NCBI GenBank assembly: GCA_946549035.1
Contig: CAMNQH010000032.1
Span: 1 to 40,325 of the forward strand
DNA: 40,325 bases
Reading direction: 5' to 3'
Source of the DNA: an uncultured Lachnospiraceae bacterium
Lineage (GTDB): Bacteria; Bacillota; Clostridia; Lachnospirales; Lachnospiraceae
The position numbers and the translations under genes were made by a program. Below are positions 1-8,320 of the stretch, one piece after another (positions within the stretch are counted from its first letter, which is position 1; each line of letters opens with the position of its first letter). Below the pieces are notes generated by a model. The model was not told the DNA's origin. It saw only the letters and a list, made by a program, of their open reading frames with translations, and did no database searches.

Positions 1-342
1 CTCTTCCGCTGGCTGCTCGCTTTCTGTGGGCGCCGGCTCTTCCGCTGGCTGCTCGTTTTCTGTTGTTGTCGGCTCTTCCGCCGGCTTCTCATTTTCTGTT
101 GTGGCTGGCTCTTCTGTCGGAGTCGTATCTGCATCGCTGCTTTCTTGTGACTTTTCTTCCTCAGCTGCCGAAGGTGTTTCCGGCGTTTCATTGTCCTTAT
201 CAGTTTCTTCCACTCCAGCTGCTTCCACAAGAATTTCCTCCTGGGGAGCCGCTTTCTTCTGTTGAATATTAGAAGCAATTACCGGAATGGAAATCCCGCA
301 CACCACCAGACAAGCCAACCCTGCAATTATAATTTTCTTCAT
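1..342 (-). CDS. Secreted Glu/Pro/Thr-rich repeat protein, C-terminus outside the window
   Basis: The reading frame is open from an ATG at 342 to the left edge, so the stop and C-terminus are missing. The start is well supported by GGAGGA just upstream. The first 25 or so residues (MKKIIIAGLACLVVCGISIP) are a typical signal peptide. After it the protein becomes low complexity, rich in Glu, Pro, Thr and Ser. From about residue 77 it is built of 12-residue units of the type EEPTTTENEQPA, three and a bit being visible, encoded by 36-bp DNA repeats. Such acidic linkers usually join an exported domain to the membrane or wall, but the functional domain is not visible, so no function is assigned. 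It is transcribed away from the M20 peptidase gene. Confidence 0.75.
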   Translation of the reverse strand, partial: MKKIIIAGLACLVVCGISIPVIASNIQQKKAAPQEEILVEAAGVEETDKDNETPETPSAAEEEKSQESSDADTTPTEEPATTENEKPAEEPTTTENEQPAEEPAPTESEQPAEE

Positions 343-512
343 TTTTTCCTCCTTGTTTGTGTCCTTTTACTTATAATACGACGCTGCCTAAAGAATCCTT
401 GCATTTTTTTTGGAAAATTTTTTCTTTCTTTTTTACTGCTTTTGCAAGTCCTTTGCATAACCTTTTCGCCCTTCTCATATGTTATAGAAAAAGCACACAA
501 GGAGTATTCTAT

Positions 513-1736
513 TTGAACATAGAAGATTTCCTGCAAACACATACCAACGACTTTATCCGTATCCGCAGAGAACTGCATCAATGTGCCGAATTGTCCACAT
601 TAGAATATGAAACCGGAACTTTCATCCGTAACTATTTGGAACAATGGGGCATCCCTTATGATTACCCGGTAGCCGAAACCGGTATCGTGGCGGAAATCCA
701 TGGAAACGCCCCCGTAGACAATTCTCCGGAGAGCCTTTCCCCAAAAACAGTTGCCCTCCGGGCAGACATGGACGCCCTTCCAATATACGAAGACCCCTGT
801 AACTCATACTGCTCTAAAAATCCTGGTGTAATGCACGCCTGCGGCCACGACGCCCATATGGCCATCGCCCTCGGCGCGGCCCGCTTCTTTCAAGAAAATA
901 AAAATGATTTTACAGGCTGCGTCAAAATTTTTTTCCAGCCCGCCGAAGAAACCATTGGAGGAGCCCGGCGAATGATAGAAGAGGGCTGTATGGAACGGCC
1001 CAAGGTAGACTATGTAATCGGTCTGCATGTAGCGCCTTATCTTCAAACCGGAACCATCGAAGTAAAATATGGCAAGCTGTATGCCGCCTCCGACGAAGTC
1101 TCCATTACATTAAAAGGAAAGGGCTGTCACGGCGCCTACCCTGATACGGGAGTGGACGCCATTGTATTGGCTGCCCAGCTCATATCTGCTCTTCAGACAA
1201 TCGTCAGCCGTAATGTCTCTCCCACGGATCCATGCGTACTTTCCCTTGGAACGATCCATGGCGGAACCGCCCGCAACATCCTGGCAGATACTGTAGAACT
1301 TACAGGCATCCTGCGGACTACAGACCCCCATTCCCGTACACAAATACAGGAATTGATTTCACAAATGGCCCAAACCCTTCCCGCCGCTATGGGAGGACAG
1401 GGAAAGGCTCTCTTCTCTCCAGGTTATGATGCGCTGATCAATACCAACGCCCTGGTAGATCTTCTTACAGATACTGCCGCCCCTATCCTGGGCAGAGAAC
1501 ACGTTCTTTGGAAGCCCGCCCCTGGAATGGGAGTGGAAGACTTTTCCCATTTCCTAAAAAAAGCCCCCGGAGTATTCTATCATCTTGGATGCGGAAATCC
1601 AGAACAAGGCATATCCGCCCCTTTGCACAGCCGAAATTTTTCCCTGGATGAAGACTGCATCGCCCTTGGTATCCGCCTCCAGACAGCGTTTACCAAAACG
1701 CTGCTGCAACGAGAAGATCTTCTCTCTTCTCGCTAA
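513..1736 (+). CDS. M20 family amidohydrolase (N-acyl-amino-acid or hippurate hydrolase type)
   Basis: A 407-aa metal-dependent amidohydrolase that probably removes acyl groups from N-acyl amino acids or related amides in the cytoplasm. Family landmarks are clear: RADMDALP near residue 83, the metal ligands in MHACGHDAH (C110, H112), FFQPAEE (E145/E146), GLHV (H172) and a late LHSRNF. The frame stays open upstream, but I choose a TTG start at 513 because AAGGAG lies nine bases before it and the protein then begins as family members do. The upstream extension looks like translated non-coding sequence. It converges on the EAL-domain gene, with a long inverted repeat between them. The exact substrate cannot be told from sequence. 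Confidence 0.88.
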   Translation: MNIEDFLQTHTNDFIRIRRELHQCAELSTLEYETGTFIRNYLEQWGIPYDYPVAETGIVAEIHGNAPVDNSPESLSPKTVALRADMDALPIYEDPCNSYCSKNPGVMHACGHDAHMAIALGAARFFQENKNDFTGCVKIFFQPAEETIGGARRMIEEGCMERPKVDYVIGLHVAPYLQTGTIEVKYGKLYAASDEVSITLKGKGCHGAYPDTGVDAIVLAAQLISALQTIVSRNVSPTDPCVLSLGTIHGGTARNILADTVELTGILRTTDPHSRTQIQELISQMAQTLPAAMGGQGKALFSPGYDALINTNALVDLLTDTAAPILGREHVLWKPAPGMGVEDFSHFLKKAPGVFYHLGCGNPEQGISAPLHSRNFSLDEDCIALGIRLQTAFTKTLLQREDLLSSR

Positions 1737-1750
1737 TCAACTATTTATAC

Positions 1751-1962
1751 AGATGATTCCAAACTCAAAACTTACCCGAATATTCTGACAATATAGTTCG
1801 GGAAAAGACATTTGCACCATGGAAATGAGACCATAGAACACAGGAGGGCCTAACCCCGACTGGGTTCTGCTTCATTGGGCTCATTGGAATGCTTGGTGCA
1901 ACAGTCTTTTCCCGAACTATATTGTCAGAATATTCTCGTAACTTTCACTTTCCCAATCATCT
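1751..1962. repeat. 212-bp MITE-like inverted-repeat element
   Basis: The core arms, 1778-1819 and 1894-1935, are 42 bp each and match at 40 of 42 positions as inverted repeats around a 74-bp centre. Weaker symmetry continues outward to the octamer AGATGATT (1751-1758) and its complement AATCATCT (1955-1962). The centre is also partly self-complementary, so the transcript could form one very long hairpin. It holds no ORF. It lies in the gap between two convergent genes, so it could also act as a two-way terminator. A half copy lies at 21756-21833, which argues for a dispersed repeat family. I found no clear target-site duplication. Confidence 0.75.
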
Positions 1963-1970
1963 ATTAAAGT

Positions 1971-4895
1971 TTACACAACCCCTTTATCCTTCTTCAGCAT
2001 CGCCTCATAGCTGCTGCTCTCCACAGGCCTGGAATAGTAATATCCTTGAGCATAATGATTGCGAATACTCCGCAAAAACGTCACTTGTATCTCCGTCTCT
2101 ACTCCTTCTACAATTACCGTCAACTGCAGATTCTTGGCCAGGTTAATCAAGGCATTTAAAATATACTGGCTTTTTCCGCCGTCATCCCCTCCATCTAAAA
2201 ACTTCAAATCCATCTTCAAAATATCCAAAGGCATTTCTTTCAGCATATTTAAGGAAGAATATCCGCTGCCAAAATCATCCATAGCAATTTTAAAGCCTGC
2301 CTCCCTCAACTCATGAATCCTCTGGTAAAGAATACCCGGATCCTTGGCATACATGGTTTCAGTAATCTCCAGTTCCAAATCTTTCGGATCCAAATGATAT
2401 TTCTGAATCAATCCCGCCAGCTTATCCTTGAGCTCTGTTCCGTAAAAATGAGCACGGGATACATTGATAGAGATGGGAATTCCGGTAATCCCTTCCCTTT
2501 TCAGCCTGGAAAGAAGCTTGCACGTCTCCTCCCATACAAAATAATCTAGCTGCAAAATAAAGCCGTTCCGTTCAAAAACATTGATAAATTTATCCGGCGG
2601 TATCATTCCTTTCTCCGGATGCACCCAGCGCACCAGAGCCTCTCCTCCTACGATCCGCTCCTGGAATACATCATACTGAGGCTGAATGTAGATACAAAAC
2701 TGTTCTTCCCTGAGCGCCTGCTCCATCTCGTTCTCAATTTCCTGCTCTCGCAGGATCCTGTCCCGTTCCTCTCCACTATAATAGAAGATATAATCCATCT
2801 GCCTCTGCTCTTTGGTATGTAACGCCAGGCTTGCCCGGTCGCACATAATATTTACTGGAAGCCGCTCTTCTCCCTCCGTCACAAATACCCCATAGGCGGC
2901 TTTAATATCCATATCCTCTAAAAAAGTTTTAAAACGCTGTGGGAAATGGATTTCCTGAAAATCCTTTTTCCCCATACACATATAAAAATGATCCCCGGAG
3001 AACCTGGCAACTAAAAGCTCCCTTCCTGCACCCAGCTTCTGCAGCTCCTCCGCCATCTGACATAACAGACGGTCCCCGTTTTCCATACCGTATAAATCAT
3101 TGACCACCTTAAAATTATTGATGTCCATCATTACAATATACGTATCTTGAAGGCCCTTTGCAACCATTTCCTCTGCCTTTTCAAAAAATGCTTTTCGATT
3201 ATAAACCCCGGTAAGCTCATCCTGCTGCACTTGTTTCTGCAATATCTCATATTCTTTCTTTTTTAACCGAAGCTTTGCAACGTAATGCACCACCAGAATA
3301 TAAGCAGCTCCTATCAACAGCAGCGCAAATCCCAGGCTGGCGATCGGATAGCGGTACTTATACAGGAAATCACCCATATCCTCCTGGAAGGGATGCCGCA
3401 AAAGCTCCGATGAAATAATATCCTCTTCCTCTCTGCCGCTGATATGATTGGACGTCTTTTTAATAATATCCAAAAGAATCTGATCCTCCTCCACGGCAAC
3501 CAAACAGACTCCATTTTCTAAAAGTCCGCCGGGAATCTCCAGCAAAGTCTCCCCATACATAGGCTTTTGCATAAGATATGACGCCACATAGGAATATTGC
3601 ATGGCAATATCAGCTTTTCCCTTGGCTACTGCCAGAAAGCATTCCTCTGCCGTATCATAATATTGAATGCTGGCTTCTCTGTTATCCTGAAACAATAATT
3701 TTTCCAGATAACGCATCTCCTTGGTCAGAGCCAAACTATAATTTCCTCCTGATAAAACATCCTTCTGCCGCTTAACACAGGACATAGAAAGGGAATCCAT
3801 AAAACTGCCGTATATCTGCCCCTGCCTTTGCCCCTCAGATTCCAAAGAACGTTTTGAACGTACCACCAGACGCCCCCTCTGGGGAGAAGAGACCTCCGGC
3901 TTTAAAATGCCTTCCGGCATAATATCAATCTCATATTCAAATGTTAATCCGCTTTTCTGTCCAATCCTGTTCAAATATTCTACAAAGATCCCACTAGATT
4001 TGCCGTCCTTTACATAACTTAAAGGAGCGTAATCTTGGATCATTTTTACTTTGACTGGCGCCGCCTGTTGGATATAATCATGCTCCTCTCTTGTAAAAAG
4101 AGGGCTTTCCGACATCTGGCTGTCCCCATAATATTTCTGCTGCAGCTGGGTCTCAAATCCAGGCTCCTCCGTTTTTATATTACGAAGAGCCTCGTCTACT
4201 TCTGCAACCAGCTTCTCGTTGCCTTTTGAGGTAATACAGTAAAAAGCCTCCGCCCCATATTTTCCTACCACTCGTACTCCTGTATGGCGGGCAAGGCTGC
4301 CTACAGCGGCCAAATCTACCTCTCCCCGTTCCAACGCCTGCAGTATGGCAGCTTCCGTCTGAAAATAAACCGGCTCATAGACAAGATCCTTTTCTTTGGC
4401 AAACCGCCCAAACTCTTCTGTCTGAAAACTGCCCGACAACAGTCCCACCTTTTTTTGCTGCATGGCGTCTATATCCTCATAATAGATATCGCTGTCATTT
4501 TTAGCATAGATCATGGTAGACTCGTATCCCAAAGGCATGTCCGCAAAAGCAAACTTCTTAGCCCTCTCCGGCGTATTCTGCGCCGTACACAATAAGTCGA
4601 TCTCCCCCTTAGAAAGCTTATCCAGGCAATTCTCCCATGTATCAAACACAAATTCATAATCCCAACCTGTATATTCCGAAATCCGCTCCAAATATTCCAC
4701 GCCATAACCGGAATATTCTCCATACTCCTCCTGGATAAATCCGTCGTAATCAATATATCCTACCTTCAATGTCCGAACAGACGCCTGCACATCAAAAGCA
4801 GCCGACAGCTCCGCCAATAGCGCTACTAACACCAGTAAAAATACCCACCGCTTCAAACTAATTCTACTGCACATACCCTTTTTCCCACAATACAT
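1971..4895 (-). CDS. Membrane-bound c-di-GMP phosphodiesterase with two solute-binding domains, degenerate GGDEF and EAL
   Basis: A 974-aa sensor. A signal-anchor (about 15-35) is followed by two tandem periplasmic-binding-protein (SBP_bac_3-like) domains (about 40-270 and 285-500), a transmembrane helix near 520, a GGDEF domain (about 560-715) and an EAL domain (about 725-965). The diguanylate cyclase signature is degraded: RFSGDHF sits where GGDEF should be, so cyclase activity is unlikely. The EAL domain keeps its usual catalytic and metal-binding motifs: EALVRW, SINVS, LEITET, MDDFGSGYSSL, LKMD, VEGVET and AQGYYYSRP. I infer a receptor for an external amino-acid-like ligand that controls c-di-GMP breakdown. 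The first ATG is used; a second in-frame ATG seven codons later is possible. The 174-bp leader region matches no c-di-GMP riboswitch I know. Confidence 0.9.
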   Translation of the reverse strand: MYCGKKGMCSRISLKRWVFLLVLVALLAELSAAFDVQASVRTLKVGYIDYDGFIQEEYGEYSGYGVEYLERISEYTGWDYEFVFDTWENCLDKLSKGEIDLLCTAQNTPERAKKFAFADMPLGYESTMIYAKNDSDIYYEDIDAMQQKKVGLLSGSFQTEEFGRFAKEKDLVYEPVYFQTEAAILQALERGEVDLAAVGSLARHTGVRVVGKYGAEAFYCITSKGNEKLVAEVDEALRNIKTEEPGFETQLQQKYYGDSQMSESPLFTREEHDYIQQAAPVKVKMIQDYAPLSYVKDGKSSGIFVEYLNRIGQKSGLTFEYEIDIMPEGILKPEVSSPQRGRLVVRSKRSLESEGQRQGQIYGSFMDSLSMSCVKRQKDVLSGGNYSLALTKEMRYLEKLLFQDNREASIQYYDTAEECFLAVAKGKADIAMQYSYVASYLMQKPMYGETLLEIPGGLLENGVCLVAVEEDQILLDIIKKTSNHISGREEEDIISSELLRHPFQEDMGDFLYKYRYPIASLGFALLLIGAAYILVVHYVAKLRLKKKEYEILQKQVQQDELTGVYNRKAFFEKAEEMVAKGLQDTYIVMMDINNFKVVNDLYGMENGDRLLCQMAEELQKLGAGRELLVARFSGDHFYMCMGKKDFQEIHFPQRFKTFLEDMDIKAAYGVFVTEGEERLPVNIMCDRASLALHTKEQRQMDYIFYYSGEERDRILREQEIENEMEQALREEQFCIYIQPQYDVFQERIVGGEALVRWVHPEKGMIPPDKFINVFERNGFILQLDYFVWEETCKLLSRLKREGITGIPISINVSRAHFYGTELKDKLAGLIQKYHLDPKDLELEITETMYAKDPGILYQRIHELREAGFKIAMDDFGSGYSSLNMLKEMPLDILKMDLKFLDGGDDGGKSQYILNALINLAKNLQLTVIVEGVETEIQVTFLRSIRNHYAQGYYYSRPVESSSYEAMLKKDKGVV

Positions 4896-5069
4896 ACCTT
4901 CTTTTTCGCTCCTTAAAATCCTTCATCCTGACTTCACCGGCTGACCTTCCTCTCCGGTAAACTGTAAAAGTACCCCGCCGACGGTGCAAGCTCTTATCTT
5001 TATATTATCGGCATTTCCAACATTTGTACATACTTTTTTGCAAATTAATTTTCATTATTTTTTCTGCTG

Positions 5070-6665
5070 TCATTGGCCGGGGAATTTATTTCTTCCATAA
5101 GGAGCTAAATATACCTGCAGGCAGGCGCCGGACACCGCCTGCATATGCTCTTTCAAAAACTCTTCTACTCCCTGCTGCCTGTCTGCTTCCCAGGATAAAT
5201 CATGAAATTCTTTCATACGGCTGGCCAGCAAATACGACTTCACCATCATCTGGTTCATCTCCTTTTGCCCCTCAATTCCTTTTTGCCTGGCCGTCTTTTG
5301 TATCTTTTCTTTCAATTCAGACAAAAGCTCCATTACGTATTGGCACTGACGGAAGGCCCGGATACGAAATACCAACAGATTTGCTCCCATGGCAATGAAA
5401 GCGCCAGCAAACGTATAGAGCAGCCTCTGTCCCAAAAGCAAAAAATAAGATTCCGTCCCAAAATTCAAGGCCAGGGCCGAGCAGGTAATACAGGTAACCA
5501 TAGCGGTATAACCTCCGGAACAATAAATAAAATAATTTGCAATCGTCATCAAAAGTACCCGGGCCCAAAATCCCCGGAACACTGCAAACGCCAAAAGGCA
5601 GACCGCAACGCCCAGCAGACTGCCCCGAATCCGCTGCAATATCCGCCCCGGGGTGCTTTCATACACCGGAATCATCATGAAAAAAACAGAAATCCCCAGC
5701 CAGTAGCTGTTTCCAAAAGGCGCTAAGTACCCGTAAAGCATACAGGGCGTCATCACCAGCATCTGACGCAGGGCAAAACGGAGACGAAAGGAACGGATAT
5801 CCAGAGGATTTTCCCGGAACCGGAGACGGTCTTTTACAATTCCAGGGAAAGCTTCCTCTGATGCCGCGCCTGAACACTTTTCTTTTTCAAAGCGTTCTTC
5901 CAATTCCTGAAGCATTTCTTCCATCTGATCCAACTGTACGCTTCCCCCGCCGGCTTCTCCTGACAAGACTACATCTGCCAAAGCTCCCATCATTTGAAAG
6001 TATGCAATGTAGATGCAGTACTTATTTTCCTCCAATTCTTTCTTCACCGACGCCCGGTTGGCTTCATATAATTTCAAGCTGATGTCCCTGCAAATCTCCT
6101 GTAGCCTGTCCAACAATTCCCTGGATTTTTGTCGATTCTTCTGGTGAAAAGACGTCATAAGCTCCCTTACAGTAGCGAGCCCCTGCTTTGTCAGACGCTT
6201 TACAGCTATGTCTTCCTGTTTTTTCCCCCACCTTAACCCCTGTAAAAACAGAAATACCAGCAAGAAGGACACCCCAAGAGCCAAAAGCCTCCGGAATAAA
6301 AACCATCCGTGAACCGGAGAATTTTGAAAGAAAATCAAGGCCATGCCCGCCGGAAAGTAATTCAGGGGATTATATTCATCAATCAAAAAATATCCAATCC
6401 AAAACAAGGCCGCCGCGTTCACGATCAGGCAGAGCACAGGATGCAGCAGCGCCATCCAGGCCAACAGGGCCATGGCGCTGTAGATTCCCAGAGAGCGCAG
6501 CATACATCCCCGATAATCTTCCATTCCCTGGAATTTCAGGAAAGACAGGGTCAAAAATGGTCCGATGATCGTATTCTCCATTCCAAACACCCAATAATTT
6601 AAAAAGAATATCAGCGTTACCACAATCGTCGGCGTCACCGCTTTTTTCAATGTCTTTTGATTCAT
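5070..6665 (-). CDS. FUSC-family inner membrane protein (aromatic acid exporter-like)
   Basis: A 531-aa integral membrane protein with the FUSC/YccS-like arrangement: an N-terminal block of hydrophobic helices (residues about 10-140), a long charged cytoplasmic stretch (about 150-300), a second block of helices (about 320-460) and a helical soluble tail. Relatives include aromatic carboxylic acid efflux proteins, but the substrate here is unknown. The frame runs further upstream to 6740, but I place the start at the ATG at 6665, preceded by AAGGGG at good spacing. The extra 25 residues would cover the terminator hairpin of the upstream operon. It is on the same strand as the EAL-domain gene, 174 bp ahead of it. 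Confidence 0.8.
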   Translation of the reverse strand: MNQKTLKKAVTPTIVVTLIFFLNYWVFGMENTIIGPFLTLSFLKFQGMEDYRGCMLRSLGIYSAMALLAWMALLHPVLCLIVNAAALFWIGYFLIDEYNPLNYFPAGMALIFFQNSPVHGWFLFRRLLALGVSFLLVFLFLQGLRWGKKQEDIAVKRLTKQGLATVRELMTSFHQKNRQKSRELLDRLQEICRDISLKLYEANRASVKKELEENKYCIYIAYFQMMGALADVVLSGEAGGGSVQLDQMEEMLQELEERFEKEKCSGAASEEAFPGIVKDRLRFRENPLDIRSFRLRFALRQMLVMTPCMLYGYLAPFGNSYWLGISVFFMMIPVYESTPGRILQRIRGSLLGVAVCLLAFAVFRGFWARVLLMTIANYFIYCSGGYTAMVTCITCSALALNFGTESYFLLLGQRLLYTFAGAFIAMGANLLVFRIRAFRQCQYVMELLSELKEKIQKTARQKGIEGQKEMNQMMVKSYLLASRMKEFHDLSWEADRQQGVEEFLKEHMQAVSGACLQVYLAPYGRNKFPGQ

Positions 6666-6699
6666 ATACACCCCTTCTTGCAATAGAAGAAACTGAGGA

Positions 6700-6758
6700 A
6701 ACAAAACAAGAAACATACATCCGCTGGATTTGAACTTCAAACCTCTGCCGGATGTATG
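6700..6758 (-). terminator. Intrinsic terminator of the C-deglycosidase operon
   Basis: On the minus strand the perfect 10-bp arms CATACATCCG (6749-6758) and CGGATGTATG (6714-6723) flank an inner stem of the form GGTTTGAA/TTCAAATCC. They are followed by a U-rich run (TTTCTTGTTTTG). It begins 31 bases after the stop codon of the alpha subunit gene. Confidence 0.75.
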
Positions 6759-6789
6759 CCCTTGTTTCTTACCTCAGCCCTTTGTTTCT

Positions 6790-7773
6790 TTATAGTCCCA
6801 GGATCCGCCGTTCCATAGCAAGATGCCTTCTGGTAAATTCGTACCCGCCGCAATTCATTTCATCTTCATACTCACTTACAATATATCCCTGATAATCCGT
6901 CTCCTTCAACATAGTCAGAATCTCTTCGTAAGGAATACTGGGTTCCACACAATCTTCACTTAAATAGTGGAACTTTCCATGCATCTCAAAGCAGAACGGC
7001 AGAATCTGTCTCAATTCCTCCAAAAGCTTTGGAAGCTTTTCTTTGGAACGGAACTGTACAAACCCATACATGCCCTGAAGAGCTCTTTGAATTGCCGGAT
7101 GAGCCCCCGCCTCTGCTAATTTCTTTTGGGTTTCTTCTATGGGAAGCTCCTGATACCTGCATTCTGCAGCCAGCTTCAAATGCTCCTCTTTCACTCCCAT
7201 GCCCAGGGCGTCGTCCCACATAGGCTTATTGGGGGCTATGGCAAAGCAGCCGAAATCAACTACAAACCCCAGATGCTTAGAGCCAGTCTTTTGAATGACT
7301 TTCAAATACTTTTGCATTTCAGGGGACATAGGCGTTTCGGGATTATGGACTTCAATCCCCACCTTCACATCGTAAAGCTCTGCATAAGGCGCCAGACGTT
7401 CAAAGGCCGCCGCAGACAGCATGTACTGGGAGCGCATAACCTTGCATCCCAATTTGTTAGCCGTCTTTAAATCAATAATAGTATCCGCCAGCATTTCATC
7501 GTCTGTCAAATCCCGGTCAAACAAAAGTCCTCTGTCATTGTTGGCTCCATAACCCACAGGGCCGATACCGTAAGTCTCTTTCAGTCTCTTTACTTTTCCC
7601 AGAAATTCATCACTGACATTAGGATAGGATGGAATCATCTGGGTTCCCACGATCTCATACCCTGAAGCCCCGGCCAAAGCCGCCTGCTTTACGCATTCTT
7701 CAAAATCATATTCGAACTTCGCATACTCTCCCGTATAGCAAAACAAGGTTGCGCCTAATTTAATATCACTCAT
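6790..7773 (-). CDS. C-glycoside deglycosidase alpha subunit (TIM-barrel, sugar isomerase/epimerase fold)
   Basis: A 327-aa AP-endonuclease-2/xylose-isomerase-like TIM barrel. The metal-site pattern of this fold is visible: E141 and H143 in GIEVHN, D173 in VVDFG, H265 in EMHGKFH, and E301 or E303 in SEYEDE. Length, fold and the directly preceding beta-subunit gene match the catalytic subunits called DfgA (Eubacterium cellulosolvens) or DgpC (puerarin-degrading strain PUE). Those are Mn-dependent and cleave the C-C bond of 3-oxo-C-glucosides. GGAGGGG overlaps the end of the beta gene and only 13 bases separate the two, so they are probably co-translated. It is the last gene of the operon. Without the beta neighbour this would be called only a sugar phosphate isomerase/epimerase, and the true substrate is unproven. 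Confidence 0.8.
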   Translation of the reverse strand: MSDIKLGATLFCYTGEYAKFEYDFEECVKQAALAGASGYEIVGTQMIPSYPNVSDEFLGKVKRLKETYGIGPVGYGANNDRGLLFDRDLTDDEMLADTIIDLKTANKLGCKVMRSQYMLSAAAFERLAPYAELYDVKVGIEVHNPETPMSPEMQKYLKVIQKTGSKHLGFVVDFGCFAIAPNKPMWDDALGMGVKEEHLKLAAECRYQELPIEETQKKLAEAGAHPAIQRALQGMYGFVQFRSKEKLPKLLEELRQILPFCFEMHGKFHYLSEDCVEPSIPYEEILTMLKETDYQGYIVSEYEDEMNCGGYEFTRRHLAMERRILGL

Positions 7774-7786
7774 CTGTTTCCCCTCC

Positions 7787-8221
7787 TTATTCCGTCACTT
7801 CAATCTCTACAGTATCGCCGCTGTCCAATGGCATATAACTGTGATCCGGCCCAATGGCCATATAAGGAATACGTATCATCAGCTTCAATTGGATTTTGTG
7901 ACTTCCTACAGAGAGGCCGCCGGGCTTAATCACATGAATGTTTGCCGGAACCACCTGGCTCCAGAATTCCGTCGTGGCAAACTTCAGCCGGTATAAAGGC
8001 ATCTCTTTCCCATTCAATTCAAAGGTTACCGCCTCCTGGGGAATTGTCTCCCCATCCACCGTCACCTCTAACTGCTCAATGGTGGATAAGTAATGTCCTC
8101 TGTAATAACCCAGCTGTACCAAAAAAGAAAAACCCTGCTTCTTCCCATTGATATACATCGGCCGAAAGGACTGCTTTTTTATGATCTCTCCATTTAAGTT
8201 CATTCGCATTGCAAAACCCAT
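7787..8221 (-). CDS. C-glycoside deglycosidase beta subunit (DUF6379-type)
   Basis: A 144-aa protein without signal peptide or membrane segment, predicted to be mostly beta strand. It resembles the small beta-sandwich subunit (DfgB/DgpB, DUF6379 family) that binds the TIM-barrel alpha subunit and is required for activity in characterised C-glycoside deglycosidases. Recognisable family-like pieces are YRGHYLSTIEQLEV near the N-terminal third, a central PLYRLKF, GGLSVGSHKI, and RIPYMAIGP near the C-terminus. The ATG at 8221 has GGAGG eight bases upstream. The gene sits directly before the alpha subunit (13-base gap) and is preceded by a 99-base gap holding a 24-bp palindrome, so the alpha/beta pair may have its own control. 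Confidence 0.78.
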   Translation of the reverse strand: MGFAMRMNLNGEIIKKQSFRPMYINGKKQGFSFLVQLGYYRGHYLSTIEQLEVTVDGETIPQEAVTFELNGKEMPLYRLKFATTEFWSQVVPANIHVIKPGGLSVGSHKIQLKLMIRIPYMAIGPDHSYMPLDSGDTVEIEVTE

Positions 8222-8270
8222 GATCTTTGCCTCCTGTTTTTCTTTTATGATACCAAATCAGATCTTGTCA

Positions 8271-8294
8271 GGGGTAGGACAAATGTCCCACCCC
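8271..8294. promoter_or_regulatory. 24-bp palindrome upstream of the beta/alpha gene pair
   Basis: GGGGTAGGACA and TGTCCCACCCC form arms of 11 bp with one mismatch around AA. No U-run follows on the minus strand, so it is not a plain terminator. It lies in the 99-bp gap before the beta subunit and could be an operator for an internal promoter or an mRNA processing/stabilising hairpin. I cannot name the regulator. Confidence 0.55.
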
Positions 8295-8320
8295 ATAGGA
8301 TAAATTTCTTCTTTATATCC

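Noticed and set aside
357..512. N-terminal extension of the M20 amidohydrolase frame
   Set aside because: It is Phe-rich translated AT-rich DNA without a ribosome binding site; the TTG at 513 has AAGGAG at proper spacing.
4896..5069. Possible c-di-GMP riboswitch before the EAL-domain gene
   Set aside because: Short stems exist (ACCGG/CCGGT) but none of the conserved core sequences of the c-di-GMP-I or -II aptamers is present.
5202..6602. Several plus-strand frames of 70-175 codons opposite the FUSC gene
   Set aside because: They are shadows: composition is Pro/Gln/His-rich, there are no ribosome sites, and the minus-strand frame is a clear membrane protein.
6721..6758. A tRNA T-arm-like stretch (AGTTCAAATCC on the minus strand)
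   Set aside because: It is the inner part of a perfect hairpin with a U-tail after an operon; no D-arm, anticodon arm or acceptor stem can be drawn.
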